From: Cohnella kolymensis
Lineage (GTDB): Bacteria; Bacillota; Bacilli; Paenibacillales; Paenibacillaceae
Direction: 5' to 3'
Assembly (NCBI RefSeq): GCF_000829465.1
Contig: NZ_JXAL01000014.1
Location: 124,001 to 188,000 of the forward strand
DNA length: 64,000 nt
Part shown: piece after piece, positions 55,557-64,000 of the stretch
How positions within the stretch are numbered: position 1 is the stretch's first letter
How the letters are laid out: each line of letters begins with the position of its first letter
Translations under genes and position numbers: made by a program
The notes under the pieces: generated by a model
What the model saw: the letters and a program-made list of their open reading frames with translations, nothing else
Database searches by the model: none
Told to the model about the DNA's origin: nothing

Positions 55557-55860
55557 TCAAGACATTTCTTTTATTTCTGCAGCTTCCAGTAGGTATTCAT
55601 TTAAAAATGTAACAGTGAAAGCCACCGGTTTTTTTAACTTGATCTTCGAAGGAGGAATCAGTTCCCCCTGTTTGTTGTAAATTTTGGTCTCTTTAGTTAT
55701 GTAAATGAAATTAATGATTTCCTTAGTCGTAAACTGCTTATTATATTTTTCAAACTTTTCGCGGGTAGGATGGAATGCCGTGAGAGTTAAAGTGTGTGTT
55801 ACTACAAGCTGAAATTAAGATGAAAAGAATCAGAAAGATACCCGTTTTCACTATTTTCAC
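55557..55860 (-). pseudogene. Small lipoprotein gene, frameshifted
   Basis: GTG 55860 (AGGTG upstream) opens VKTGIFLILFILISACS, a lipoprotein signal with lipobox LISAC. The frame stops after Ser-Tyr-Pro-Arg-Lys-Val. A second frame (TAFHPTREKFEKYNK to EIKEMS) continues to 55557. One indel near 55795-55805 would join the two into about 100 residues. Confidence 0.55.
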
Positions 55861-55878
55861 GGACAATCAACACCTACT

Positions 55879-56636
55879 TTAACTCGGCATATTTATTTCT
55901 AATATCGCACTTACATATAGATCAATAGCATAAATAGTCATATCTTTTAACACCGTATCTAACGCATCAACAGTATCAAGAAATGATTCAAGTTCTTCAA
56001 CAGATTGAAGTTCTACACCAGATTCAAGAAATGAGTCAATTTCTACAGATTCAACAAACGATCGAAGTTCATCTCCTTCTCCACCGAACAGTCTTACAAT
56101 GTTAGTATCTTTTCTTCTTGCTTCTTCAGCGGATTTATAAAAATCCTTGTCATACTCGACTTTTATTAAACTATAATTCCAAGCGTGCTGGAGTTTTAGC
56201 TGTGAAATATAAGTTGCTAGATCGGATCTACCTTCAACCTTCAGTTCTTCAATTCCACTGGTGACTTTTTTCAAATCTTCAAGCATGTTATAGACATCGA
56301 TAAAGTGAATTTTCTCCTTTGGTTGGGCTAATTTGTTTCGCTGTATATCAGTCAGAATATTGTTGATCTCTTTTATCGTTTCAGTTGATTTTGCAACATA
56401 CTCTTTTTGTTGTTTAATATCATCTAATTCTTTTTGATATGTCGGATCTTCTATAATAGTTAATATCTCTTCATATTTGGCAATTGCCTCATCATACTTT
56501 TTTTCCCGATAAAAAAAGCAGTCGCTTCAGTTTTTTAATCCGTTAATCTTTTCCACTTTATTATCGGAGCAGCCACTAACAGTAAACAAAAGCAGAAGGC
56601 AAAAAGCATGTATAATTTGTTTCTGCTAACGGTCAT
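55879..56636 (-). pseudogene. Lipoprotein gene with coiled helices, frameshifted
   Basis: ATG 56636 (GGAGGG upstream) opens a hydrophobic leader; one extra G would give the lipobox LLVSGCSDN. Two further indels near 56505-56530 would carry on to KKYDEAIAKYEEILTIIED and, in one frame, through KEINNILTDIQ to the 135-residue end at 55879. The repaired protein would be about 250 residues, mostly helical, with a TPR-like start. Function unknown. Confidence 0.55.
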
Positions 56637-56738
56637 CCCATTTAACCCTCCACCCGATCTTTTCAACTCCATCCTATTATGTATCGACAATCAATCTATG
56701 AAAAATAAATATTTGGTACAATGTTCATTCAGAATAAG

Positions 56739-56769
56739 AAAAAGCACCCCCATTCATGGAGTGCTTGTT
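56739..56769 (-). terminator. Terminator overlapping the IclR gene end
   Basis: On the minus strand AGCACTCC pairs with GGGGTGCT, followed by TTTTTCTT. Confidence 0.65.
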
Positions 56770-57515
56770 TCACTGTTAATCAACTGTTCAATATCATGTG
56801 CAGCGTTTATCACTTTATCGGCAATACTCTCCTCAACTTCAGGAATAATTCTGCCTATCGGGCCAGATACCGAGAGTATGGCTCGGATTTTCCCACGACT
56901 ATCTTTGATGGGAGCCGCAATCGCGGCACTGCCTGGTACTCGTTCTCCCCAGCTAATGGCATAGCCAACTTCGCGAACCTTCGATAGTTTTTTCAACCAC
57001 ATTTCTTGATGATCCTTGTCTATGCCGATTGCCGTAAGAAATTCTTCCTTATTCTGAAGTTCTGTTATCCTCGACGCGAGATAACATATGCTTGTTGCTC
57101 CCTTGGTTAAAGGCAGCGAGTCCCCCACACGGGTAATCCTACGCAATTCATAAGGGCTTTCGAGAATTTCGCCGGCAACAAGTTGTGCAGCTCGTGCGAA
57201 ATATATGCCTACGGTTTCATTCGTTGTGTTTCTTAAACGCATCATGATTGGGAGACTAAGATCAATAATACCTTCTTCAAAATTGCGTGCGTGATTATGA
57301 TTCAGTAAAAAGGGACCCATGCTGTACTCACTTTTTTCATTGGCCACTACCACACCATGACGTTCTAACGTCCACAGCAGACGGTATGCGGTCGTGCGCG
57401 TAATGCCCAGCTTTTTACTTAAATCGGATGGTGTTTGTCTGGATTGCTTGCTTATTTCGGCAATCATACGGATAGCTTTCTCTACCGATAAAATGATATT
57501 TTTTTCTTCATGCAT
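56754..57515 (-). CDS. IclR-family transcriptional regulator
   Basis: The 253-residue protein has an N-terminal winged helix (TPSDLSKKLGITRTTAYRLLWTLERHG) and the IclR effector domain with the conserved IRAILSVSGPIGRI. Effectors are usually small organic acids. It is the last gene in the direction of the catabolic operon, 99 bases after the enolase-superfamily gene, and probably controls it. Confidence 0.88.
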   Translation of the reverse strand: MHEEKNIILSVEKAIRMIAEISKQSRQTPSDLSKKLGITRTTAYRLLWTLERHGVVVANEKSEYSMGPFLLNHNHARNFEEGIIDLSLPIMMRLRNTTNETVGIYFARAAQLVAGEILESPYELRRITRVGDSLPLTKGATSICYLASRITELQNKEEFLTAIGIDKDHQEMWLKKLSKVREVGYAISWGERVPGSAAIAAPIKDSRGKIRAILSVSGPIGRIIPEVEESIADKVINAAHDIEQLINSETSTP

Positions 57516-57614
57516 CCACTTAACCTACCTGACCCGTATTTACTAAGATATTTGACTGTAAGGAAATTTACTTTAATAGCAGAACAGTTCGCACCAGATC
57601 CGCTATCTATGATG

Positions 57615-58685
57615 CTAACGTTTCAATCTAACCCCTATCCCAACGTCTTCGGGTACCTGCAGATGTCCGTTTTCTACTGACAATCCTTCAAATGGATCTG
57701 CTAAAAGCCGTTCAAACTCGCCTACCTCGCAAGCATAACTGATATTGGGCGATGCCGCGATAAAATGCATTGCATATGCGTTCAATAACCGACTGCCGAC
57801 ATTAGCGCCAACCCTGCAGCTAATGTTGGCCGCTTGACATAACGCGGATATTTCCATCATATTGTCCAATCCACCCAATTTCAAAACTTTCATGCTAATG
57901 CTGTCTACAGCACGTTCCTTAATTAAACGATAAACTTCTTGTTTACTGGCTGCACTTTCATCTGCCTCTACCATACATCCTACATGCTCTGTCACATATT
58001 TTAAACCATCAAAGTCTTTGACGTTTACGGGTTGCTCAAACAGATCAATATCCGAGGATTGGATTCTCTGAAACAAGGTAACCGCTTCTTTCGGAGAATA
58101 GCTCTGATTTGCGTCCAACGTTAAATGGACATCTTTTCCGACAGCTTCTCGTACCGCCTTTATTCTAGCCACATCAAGGTCAAGATCCTCATTGTCTATC
58201 TTTATTTTAAGATAGCTGTAGCCTTGTTTCACCAGCTTCAATGCGTTTGCTGCGATTTCCTCCGGAGACTTAATCGATAGAATCCGAAGCACGGGAATGG
58301 ATTTTCGGTATGCCCCTCCCAAAAACCGATACAAAGGCATCCCGGCTATGCGAGATGATAAATCGTACAATGCCATTTCTATTGCTGCAGTAGCCGGCCG
58401 GCATCCGCCGCTTTGTTTGACTAAAGAAGACAAAAGCGGCCTACGCTCAAAAATTTCGGCACCTAATAGTTTTGGCAATAATGATTCGAGTATTGCTTTG
58501 ACGACCGTAATTGGATACCCGATATGAGGAATTTCTGATACGTATCCATGTCCGGTTATACCGTTCTCGACACGAAGTTCTATCAATAAGCCTACACTTT
58601 CGGGACGGGCGCCCAGAGCAAATTTCCATTTGGGGTCTTCTTTTGGCATGATGACGTCAGTCATTTCCGCGGAAGTGATTCTCAC
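57615..58685 (-). CDS. Enolase-superfamily enzyme, mandelate racemase/muconate lactonizing type
   Basis: The 356-residue enzyme has a capping domain and TIM barrel. Catalytic features in order: KIKID (Lys pair on strand 2), LDANQ, LFEQPV and VEADES (three metal acids), and MKVLKLGG (Lys on strand 6). The Lys-x-Lys and distal Lys arrangement is that of the MLE subgroup, which includes dipeptide epimerases and cycloisomerases. Substrate is not determinable by eye; its neighbours point to an organic acid pathway. Confidence 0.85.
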   Translation of the reverse strand: MRITSAEMTDVIMPKEDPKWKFALGARPESVGLLIELRVENGITGHGYVSEIPHIGYPITVVKAILESLLPKLLGAEIFERRPLLSSLVKQSGGCRPATAAIEMALYDLSSRIAGMPLYRFLGGAYRKSIPVLRILSIKSPEEIAANALKLVKQGYSYLKIKIDNEDLDLDVARIKAVREAVGKDVHLTLDANQSYSPKEAVTLFQRIQSSDIDLFEQPVNVKDFDGLKYVTEHVGCMVEADESAASKQEVYRLIKERAVDSISMKVLKLGGLDNMMEISALCQAANISCRVGANVGSRLLNAYAMHFIAASPNISYACEVGEFERLLADPFEGLSVENGHLQVPEDVGIGVRLKR

Positions 58686-58711
58686 CGAGTATCCCTTCTT
58701 TCATTTTTACT

Positions 58712-59536
58712 TTAATTGTCCAGTGGATCGTTTATCAGAGCTCTTGTAATTTTCGCATTTAATTGCATAATCAACTGATCCACCAAGCCATGCAATGGAA
58801 TGGATAATTTAACTTCCTGAGCTAATTCCATGACTGTATCCATATCTTTTTCGTACCACGTTAAATTACTTTCCATCCAATGAGTCAATGATCCGTTTGT
58901 GGCCGGACATTGAAGTAAAACTTCTCGCATTCGAGCAGGATGGATATTGAACCTTTTCGCCAGAGATAAAACCTCGTAGTTTGCCACAATCATGGTCCAA
59001 TGAAGCATGTTATTACATGTCTTTGTCAATTGGCCATTACCGCTGACGCCCATGTAAATGGCATCTGAACAATAGGCCATAAAGACATTTTTTACTTCAT
59101 TAAAAGCTTTTTCAGATCCGCCTACCAATGTCTTTAAGCGGCCTTCGATTGCTCCGGCCATGCCGAATACCACCGGTGAATCCAATAGCATACACTCATG
59201 TCTTTCAGTTATCTCATTTAATCTTTGACAGGTGTTCGGATTAACCGAACTGCTTACCATGATGATATGGCCCTGTGCAGCCCCTTTTAATATTCCGTGT
59301 TCACCGCAAATGACGTCCTCAACCTGCTTATCAGTGGCTACCATCACTATGGTACACTCAGTGTGTTGGGCAACTTCTTGACCGTTTACGGCAGTTGTAG
59401 CCCCGAGTGAAGCCGCCTTATCCATCTGTGCTGGGTTCAAATCATTAACAGTAACCTGAAAACCTTTGTTAATCATATGGCGTACCATCTCTAAACCCAT
59501 GGCCCCTACGCCTATCATTCCCACTCGATTTATCAT
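58712..59536 (-). CDS. Beta-hydroxyacid dehydrogenase (3-hydroxyisobutyrate dehydrogenase family)
   Basis: The 274-residue enzyme has an N-terminal Rossmann domain (MIGVGAMGLEMVRHMINKGF) with Asp after the second strand, suggesting NAD over NADP, the substrate loop VSSSVNPNTCQ, DSPVVFGMAGAIEG, and the catalytic Lys region GNGQLTKTCNNML. It is one of three enzyme genes in the operon and would oxidise a hydroxy acid intermediate. It lies 1 base past the acyl-CoA synthetase stop. Confidence 0.85.
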   Translation of the reverse strand: MINRVGMIGVGAMGLEMVRHMINKGFQVTVNDLNPAQMDKAASLGATTAVNGQEVAQHTECTIVMVATDKQVEDVICGEHGILKGAAQGHIIMVSSSVNPNTCQRLNEITERHECMLLDSPVVFGMAGAIEGRLKTLVGGSEKAFNEVKNVFMAYCSDAIYMGVSGNGQLTKTCNNMLHWTMIVANYEVLSLAKRFNIHPARMREVLLQCPATNGSLTHWMESNLTWYEKDMDTVMELAQEVKLSIPLHGLVDQLIMQLNAKITRALINDPLDN

Positions 59537-59537
59537 G

Positions 59538-61670
59538 CTAGTTCACTCCTTCCCAATTAGGTTTGTTTTTCACTGTAATAAGTGCGTCCACTGCCATTAC
59601 ACCCTTTCCTTCCGGCATAACCATGAGAGGGTTAATATCCATCTCCCGAATTTCATCCTGTCGATCAACTACAAACCGAGAAAACGAGGAAATCGCTCTG
59701 GATAGAGCAATTCGATCCAACGGTGGCCGGCCACGTGTACCTTTTAGGACTGCAGAAAATTTTAATTCGTCAAGCAATGCTAGGGCCTCTTCTTCAGTAA
59801 TCGGGGGTATTGCCAGAACAATGTCTTTCATTACTTCCGTAAACATTCCTCCGGCACCAATCAGAATGACTGGACCCACACTCGCATCGGTAGTTACACC
59901 CACAATCATTTCGGTACCGCCGGAGACCATACATTGAATTTCGAATCCATCCTCTGTTGCGTCTGGAAAACGGTGTCGGAAATTTGCTTGCATACGCTCA
60001 CAGACCAAGCGAACTTCTTGGCCGGTTTTTAAATTCAGTTCTACAGCATCCATTTCGCTTTTGTGCGGAACAAGAGCGGAGACTAATTTCACCGCCACGG
60101 GAAATCCAATGTCAACTGCACAACTTTCCGCATCTACAGGGGAACCAGCAAAACAAACCGGAGCATATGGAATGAACGATTCCCTTAGCCAATTCTGCGT
60201 CTGCTCCCAACTCAAAATCGTCGACTGCTCGTCATCTACGTTTATGTATTGCGGTATGGCGGCTGGAGGAGAGAGAGTGAAATTCCTCGCACTGCGGCGG
60301 GTCCACTCTTGCAAATGATGAATAGCGCGCAGTGCGGTGTGGTAGGAAGGTAGAAACGAAATGTCAGAATCCTCAAAATAGGTATACCAAGATCTATCAA
60401 ACGTTTCGTTTGCACGTGTTAAAATGAGCGTCATTTTACCTGCGTTTTTAGCTTCCTCAATAAGGTAGTCATAAAGCTCGCGCATCTCCGGGGTCAACTG
60501 TTTGAATAACTGCATGCGAAAAGCGACCATTTCAATATTTGGATCCTGACAAAAGGCTCTTATGCAGGTTTGAAACCGTTCATAGTTTTCTCTTCGAAGA
60601 TTTTCGCAGTCCAGGGGGTTTCCCAGTAAAGCAGGCTTTTCCAAAGCATCCACCAAAATAGACTTCGTCTCCGGATCCACGTCTGGAAGCGTCACATCCA
60701 GTCGTTCCGCCAAATCGCTTAGCATACTGCAATCCCCGCCCGAAATTGTGGCAATGCCTAGGCTCGCCTCTTTGCGCAATGGCTTGCGGTGATCAAATAG
60801 AACGATAGTCTCCATTAATTCATCCATGTCTTGAACTAGAATAACGCCTAGTCGTTTTAGCAATGCTTCCCAAGCGTCGCCGGAACTGGCCATACGTCCG
60901 GTATGTGCAACGGCATTTCGGCGGGCACGTTCGGACCTTCCAACTTTTAGCATGATAACGGGCTTTCCAGCATTTTGGGCATTTAGTAATGCACGAGTGA
61001 GCTTTGCCGGTCGCATTGTGGATTCTAAGAACACACCTATTACACGGGCTTCAGGATCGTGAACAAAATGATCGATAATATCGGCTAAATCCACAACTGC
61101 TTCGTTACCAACGGAAACTCCTGCTCGCAGGCCGATGTTCCTATCGCAAACAAGTTGAAGTGCCAGATTCAACGTACCACTTGATTGGAACGCCAGTACA
61201 ATTCCTCCTGAGCGGATCTTATCGGAGAACTCTCCCCCAGCCCATATACCCACGCCATTCGAAGGATGAACATAACCTAATGTGTTAGGTCCTAAAATTG
61301 AAATACTGTTGTTTCGTGCAAATTCAGCAAGTTGTTTTTGTATTTGTTCACCTTCCGGTCCTTGTTCGGCAAATCCATCGGCCAAAATGACCGCCGTTTT
61401 AATCTGACACTGTGCAGCTTCGTCCAAAATCGGGAGTACCGTATCCCGTCGCGTGACCAGCACCGCGATGTGGATCTCTGCTGGAATGTCCTTCAAGGAT
61501 GCGTAGCAAGTAAGCCCCATCACCTCTTCATAGTTGGGATTAACAGGATAAATTTGTTCTCTAGGATATCCCTGTAGCAGTAGATTTTGAATAATACTTC
61601 GAGGATAATTCCGCTTTTCTGCGGCTCCAACAATGGCTATCCCTTTAGTGGAGTCAAACAATGTATGCAT
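59538..61670 (-). CDS. ADP-forming acetate-CoA ligase family protein (acyl-CoA synthetase, NDP-forming)
   Basis: The 710-residue protein has an N-terminal CoA-binding domain (GIAIVGAAEKRNYPR, YPVNPNYEEVMG), a middle succinyl-CoA-ligase-like domain (ILGPNTLGYVHP, ISGGDCSMLSDLAE) and a C-terminal ATP-grasp domain (FPVAVKLVSALVPHKSEMDAV, EMIVGVTTDASVGPVILIG, DINPLMVMPEG). It couples acyl-CoA to ATP formation or the reverse. It is a single-chain fusion, and a His-bearing loop is not clearly identified. Its substrate is likely the acid produced by its neighbours. Confidence 0.85.
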   Translation of the reverse strand: MHTLFDSTKGIAIVGAAEKRNYPRSIIQNLLLQGYPREQIYPVNPNYEEVMGLTCYASLKDIPAEIHIAVLVTRRDTVLPILDEAAQCQIKTAVILADGFAEQGPEGEQIQKQLAEFARNNSISILGPNTLGYVHPSNGVGIWAGGEFSDKIRSGGIVLAFQSSGTLNLALQLVCDRNIGLRAGVSVGNEAVVDLADIIDHFVHDPEARVIGVFLESTMRPAKLTRALLNAQNAGKPVIMLKVGRSERARRNAVAHTGRMASSGDAWEALLKRLGVILVQDMDELMETIVLFDHRKPLRKEASLGIATISGGDCSMLSDLAERLDVTLPDVDPETKSILVDALEKPALLGNPLDCENLRRENYERFQTCIRAFCQDPNIEMVAFRMQLFKQLTPEMRELYDYLIEEAKNAGKMTLILTRANETFDRSWYTYFEDSDISFLPSYHTALRAIHHLQEWTRRSARNFTLSPPAAIPQYINVDDEQSTILSWEQTQNWLRESFIPYAPVCFAGSPVDAESCAVDIGFPVAVKLVSALVPHKSEMDAVELNLKTGQEVRLVCERMQANFRHRFPDATEDGFEIQCMVSGGTEMIVGVTTDASVGPVILIGAGGMFTEVMKDIVLAIPPITEEEALALLDELKFSAVLKGTRGRPPLDRIALSRAISSFSRFVVDRQDEIREMDINPLMVMPEGKGVMAVDALITVKNKPNWEGVN

Positions 61671-61719
61671 AATGGACTAAACTCCCTTCCCGATCCAGTG
61701 ATGGTGCTATCTTCAGGGA

Positions 61720-62799
61720 TCATACTTCTACTGTTGGTTGTGACTGAACAACTTGGATTCGGTCTTTATTGAAATGCAGTTGAACGTTCTCTCCTACGCA
61801 AACCTCACCGGATTGCTTAATATGAACCCGAATGGTACATTCAGGCGATATGCGGACGCGGCAATCATAATACTGACCCATAAACATGAGTGAGATGACC
61901 TCACCGACAATGGCATCACCCTGAAGATCGGATTCATTGTGGCTCAACATGATATCCTCAGGCCGGACAGCTACATAAGTCCATCCGTTTCCTGTTCTAA
62001 TAGAATGAACCACAAGTTCCCCCCAGGGAAAAACCATCTTTCCATCTCTCCACTGCCCATACAGCAAGTTGGTGTTGCCAATAAAATGCGCTACGAAGTC
62101 GTTGTTCGGTTGATGATAGATATCTTCAGGCACTCCCAATTGCACAATCCGTCCCTGATCCATAACCGCAATCATATCCGACATTGATAATGCCTCTTCT
62201 TGGTCGTGAGTGACATAGAGAGTGGTAATACCCAACCTTTGTTGAAGACCGCGTATCTCCACCCTCATTTGTTCACGAAGCTTAGCATCCAAGTTCGATA
62301 AAGGTTCATCCAACAAAAGGATTTTCGGCTTGCTGACCAAAGCTCTGGCAAGCGCTAGCCGCTGTTGTTGCCCACCGGAAAGCATGGTAGCATCCCGTCG
62401 AAAAAAATTCTGTAATCCGACAGTCTCCAAAGCCTCCTCTACAAGCCTGCGGACTTCTTCCTTTTTCATTTTTTTTAGGGTGAGCGGGAAGGCAACGTTC
62501 TCAAAAACACTGAGGTGCGGCCAAATGGCGTAGCTTTGAAATACCATTCCGATTCCACGTTTGTGTACTGGCACATTTAGATTTTTCTCGCTCGAGAAGG
62601 CCTCTGTGTCTTTAATGATGATCTTTCCGCTATCCGGCAGTTCTAACCCTGCAATAGCGCGGAGAGTTGTTGTTTTGCCACAACCACTAGGTCCAACCAA
62701 TGAGAAAAATTGGCCTTGCCCCACGCGGAAGGACACCTTATCCACCGCATTAGCTTCGCTTCCCGGGTACTTGACTTCCAGATCACGCACCTCGATCAT
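61720..62799 (-). CDS. ABC importer ATP-binding protein (FbpC/PotA type)
   Basis: The 359-residue protein has Walker A GPSGCGKTT, signature LSGGQQQRLALA, Walker B LLLDEPLSNLDAKLR, switch THDQEEALS and a C-terminal TOBE domain (VAVRPEDIML). The type imports iron, polyamines, thiamine or organic anions. It is followed 12 bases upstream by its permease. Confidence 0.88.
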   Translation of the reverse strand: MIEVRDLEVKYPGSEANAVDKVSFRVGQGQFFSLVGPSGCGKTTTLRAIAGLELPDSGKIIIKDTEAFSSEKNLNVPVHKRGIGMVFQSYAIWPHLSVFENVAFPLTLKKMKKEEVRRLVEEALETVGLQNFFRRDATMLSGGQQQRLALARALVSKPKILLLDEPLSNLDAKLREQMRVEIRGLQQRLGITTLYVTHDQEEALSMSDMIAVMDQGRIVQLGVPEDIYHQPNNDFVAHFIGNTNLLYGQWRDGKMVFPWGELVVHSIRTGNGWTYVAVRPEDIMLSHNESDLQGDAIVGEVISLMFMGQYYDCRVRISPECTIRVHIKQSGEVCVGENVQLHFNKDRIQVVQSQPTVEV

Positions 62800-62810
62800 A
62801 ATTATCCTCC

Positions 62811-63998
62811 TCAGACCTTAAGCCCAAATCTTCGTGCATAACCATAGATTAAAGCTGCCAATGAGACGCTTATCACCGTTAACAGAGTGCCGAATGCACT
62901 TAACACGGATAAATTGCCGTTCGTCCACATATCGAGAATCTGCGTAGCCGCGACCGGTGTATGGGCGGTATACAATAAGGATGCTATCGACAACTCGCGA
63001 ACACTGTGGAAGAAAACAAATATCCATGCTCCTATTATGGATGGCATTAAAATCGGTATAAGAATCCTACGAAAAACGACTTGCCACGAACCACCAGCGA
63101 TTTTGGCACTGTCTTCTAGATCTGCGTGGATCTGTAATAATGCAGGTTGTGTGTACCTCATGGCATAAGGGGCAAAATGCGCAACGTAAGCAACTGAAAT
63201 AATCCATAAGGTTCCATACAAAGGAATCGGTACATATAAGTAGAAAAGTAGAACGGAAAGACTAAGCACAACACCTGGATATACCAAGGGAACACCGATA
63301 AATTGATCTAATAACCAAGTTCCCTTTAACTTTGATCTCACCGAAATCCATGAGGCAACGGCTGCCAGCAAAGAGGCAATAGTTGCACTAACGATTCCGA
63401 CAATTAAACTATTTCGTATACTAATTATCACACCAGAATAACCGAGCATCGTTCTATAGTTGTCGAAGCCCAATCTCGACCAAAAAGACTGGTCACTAAC
63501 TGCTAAAGAAGGCACAAGGGAAGCGTAGAACACATAGCAAATAGGAAGGATCATAAGAACAAAGATTAAAGTTAAATAACCAGCACCCAGCCACCGCCAA
63601 CGACCTAAACGCAAAAGGCGAGGCCTGAACCCTTTGCCGGTCACCGTTTGAAAACGGCTTGCTCGCTTTGTCACACGATGATACTGGTAGAGAATGAATG
63701 CCAAAAAAAGTACCAGTAAGTCACCGTAAGCACTTGCCCTGGCATAATCTCGAATAAATGAAGAGTGCAAGTCGGAGTAAATTTGCGAGGTAAGCACTAA
63801 TATACCGCTCGGAAGACCAAGAAATAAAGGTATTTCAAAGGCCTGAATACTGCGAATAAACATCAGTATCAATACTGAAAGAATACTTGGCATAAGGAGC
63901 CGAATGGTAATTTTGCTGTATACTCTCCACTGATTAGCTCCAGATACTGCTGCAGATTCTTCCAAGCTGGGATCCATGGAACGAAGGGGACCTATCAT
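62811..63998 (-). CDS. ABC importer permease, fused two-domain type, cut by the window edge
   Basis: The visible part contains the end of a first permease domain (EAA loop EESAAVSGANQWRVYSKITI) and a complete second domain (EDSAKIAGGSWQVVFRRILIPIL), the doubled form of FbpB/ThiP-type permeases. The N-terminal part and true start lie beyond 64000. A binding-protein gene would be expected upstream. GAGGAGG precedes the following ATPase gene. Confidence 0.82.
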   Translation of the reverse strand: MIGPLRSMDPSLEESAAVSGANQWRVYSKITIRLLMPSILSVLILMFIRSIQAFEIPLFLGLPSGILVLTSQIYSDLHSSFIRDYARASAYGDLLVLFLAFILYQYHRVTKRASRFQTVTGKGFRPRLLRLGRWRWLGAGYLTLIFVLMILPICYVFYASLVPSLAVSDQSFWSRLGFDNYRTMLGYSGVIISIRNSLIVGIVSATIASLLAAVASWISVRSKLKGTWLLDQFIGVPLVYPGVVLSLSVLLFYLYVPIPLYGTLWIISVAYVAHFAPYAMRYTQPALLQIHADLEDSAKIAGGSWQVVFRRILIPILMPSIIGAWIFVFFHSVRELSIASLLYTAHTPVAATQILDMWTNGNLSVLSAFGTLLTVISVSLAALIYGYARRFGLKV

Positions 63999-64000
63999 TA

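Overview
The window looks like the chromosome of a Paenibacillaceae-type low-GC Gram-positive spore-former relative (Paenibacillus, Cohnella or similar). It carries an SLH-domain cell-surface protein, EcsAB, CcpA, a YtxJ/BrxC-type bacilliredoxin, a Bacillus-type arginine decarboxylase SpeA, DUF1054 and DUF1292 proteins, a SwrC-like RND pump, strong AGGAGG ribosome sites and rho-independent terminators. Genus is inferred from gene content only.

Layout. 1-6285: CheX-like protein, SDR oxidoreductase, DEAD-box helicase, SLH protein and the EcsAB-type transporter. 6299-6680: palindromic 52-bp-period repeat array A. 6677-14273: methylthioadenosine nucleosidase, CcpA, redox and stress genes, and PTS enzyme I with a glucose-type EIICBA. 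14413-16479: CoA-binding protein, repeat array B, AroA. 16503-20867: paired CrcB fluoride channels, rhodanese, 6-phosphogluconate dehydrogenase, YceI. 20979-32143: two ABC-2 exporters, a NarL-type two-component system between a divergent pair, and an RND pump; a 16-bp near-identical palindrome precedes both the two-component genes and the second exporter. 32199-39123: MFS pump, SpeA and small conserved genes, with a third 52-bp-period array at 36255-36450.

The most unusual region is 39303-54815, an AT-rich 15.4-kb island bounded by 89-bp perfect direct repeats that each contain a complete tRNA-Val(GAC). It has a tyrosine integrase beside the left copy and, on the other strand, an XRE regulator, a P4-type primase-helicase, a zinc-type HGG protein, and anti-invader cargo: a SIR2-domain protein of about 1,175 residues, a DUF262/HNH protein, a ScoMcrA-like HNH enzyme and an Mrr-like nuclease. 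No capsid, tail or portal genes were seen, so it resembles a phage-satellite or other integrative element carrying defence genes. Several cargo genes are frameshifted.

54940-63998: two short lipoprotein-like genes (both frameshifted), a secreted protein, and a catabolic operon (ABC importer, ADP-forming acyl-CoA synthetase family protein, beta-hydroxyacid dehydrogenase, enolase-superfamily enzyme, IclR regulator) that runs off the right edge.

A caution for the whole window: at least ten otherwise intact genes are broken by one-base indels, mostly in homopolymer runs (including ccpA and ptsG). This pattern fits sequencing or assembly error at least as well as gene decay. All family calls come from reading motifs by eye; no database search was run.
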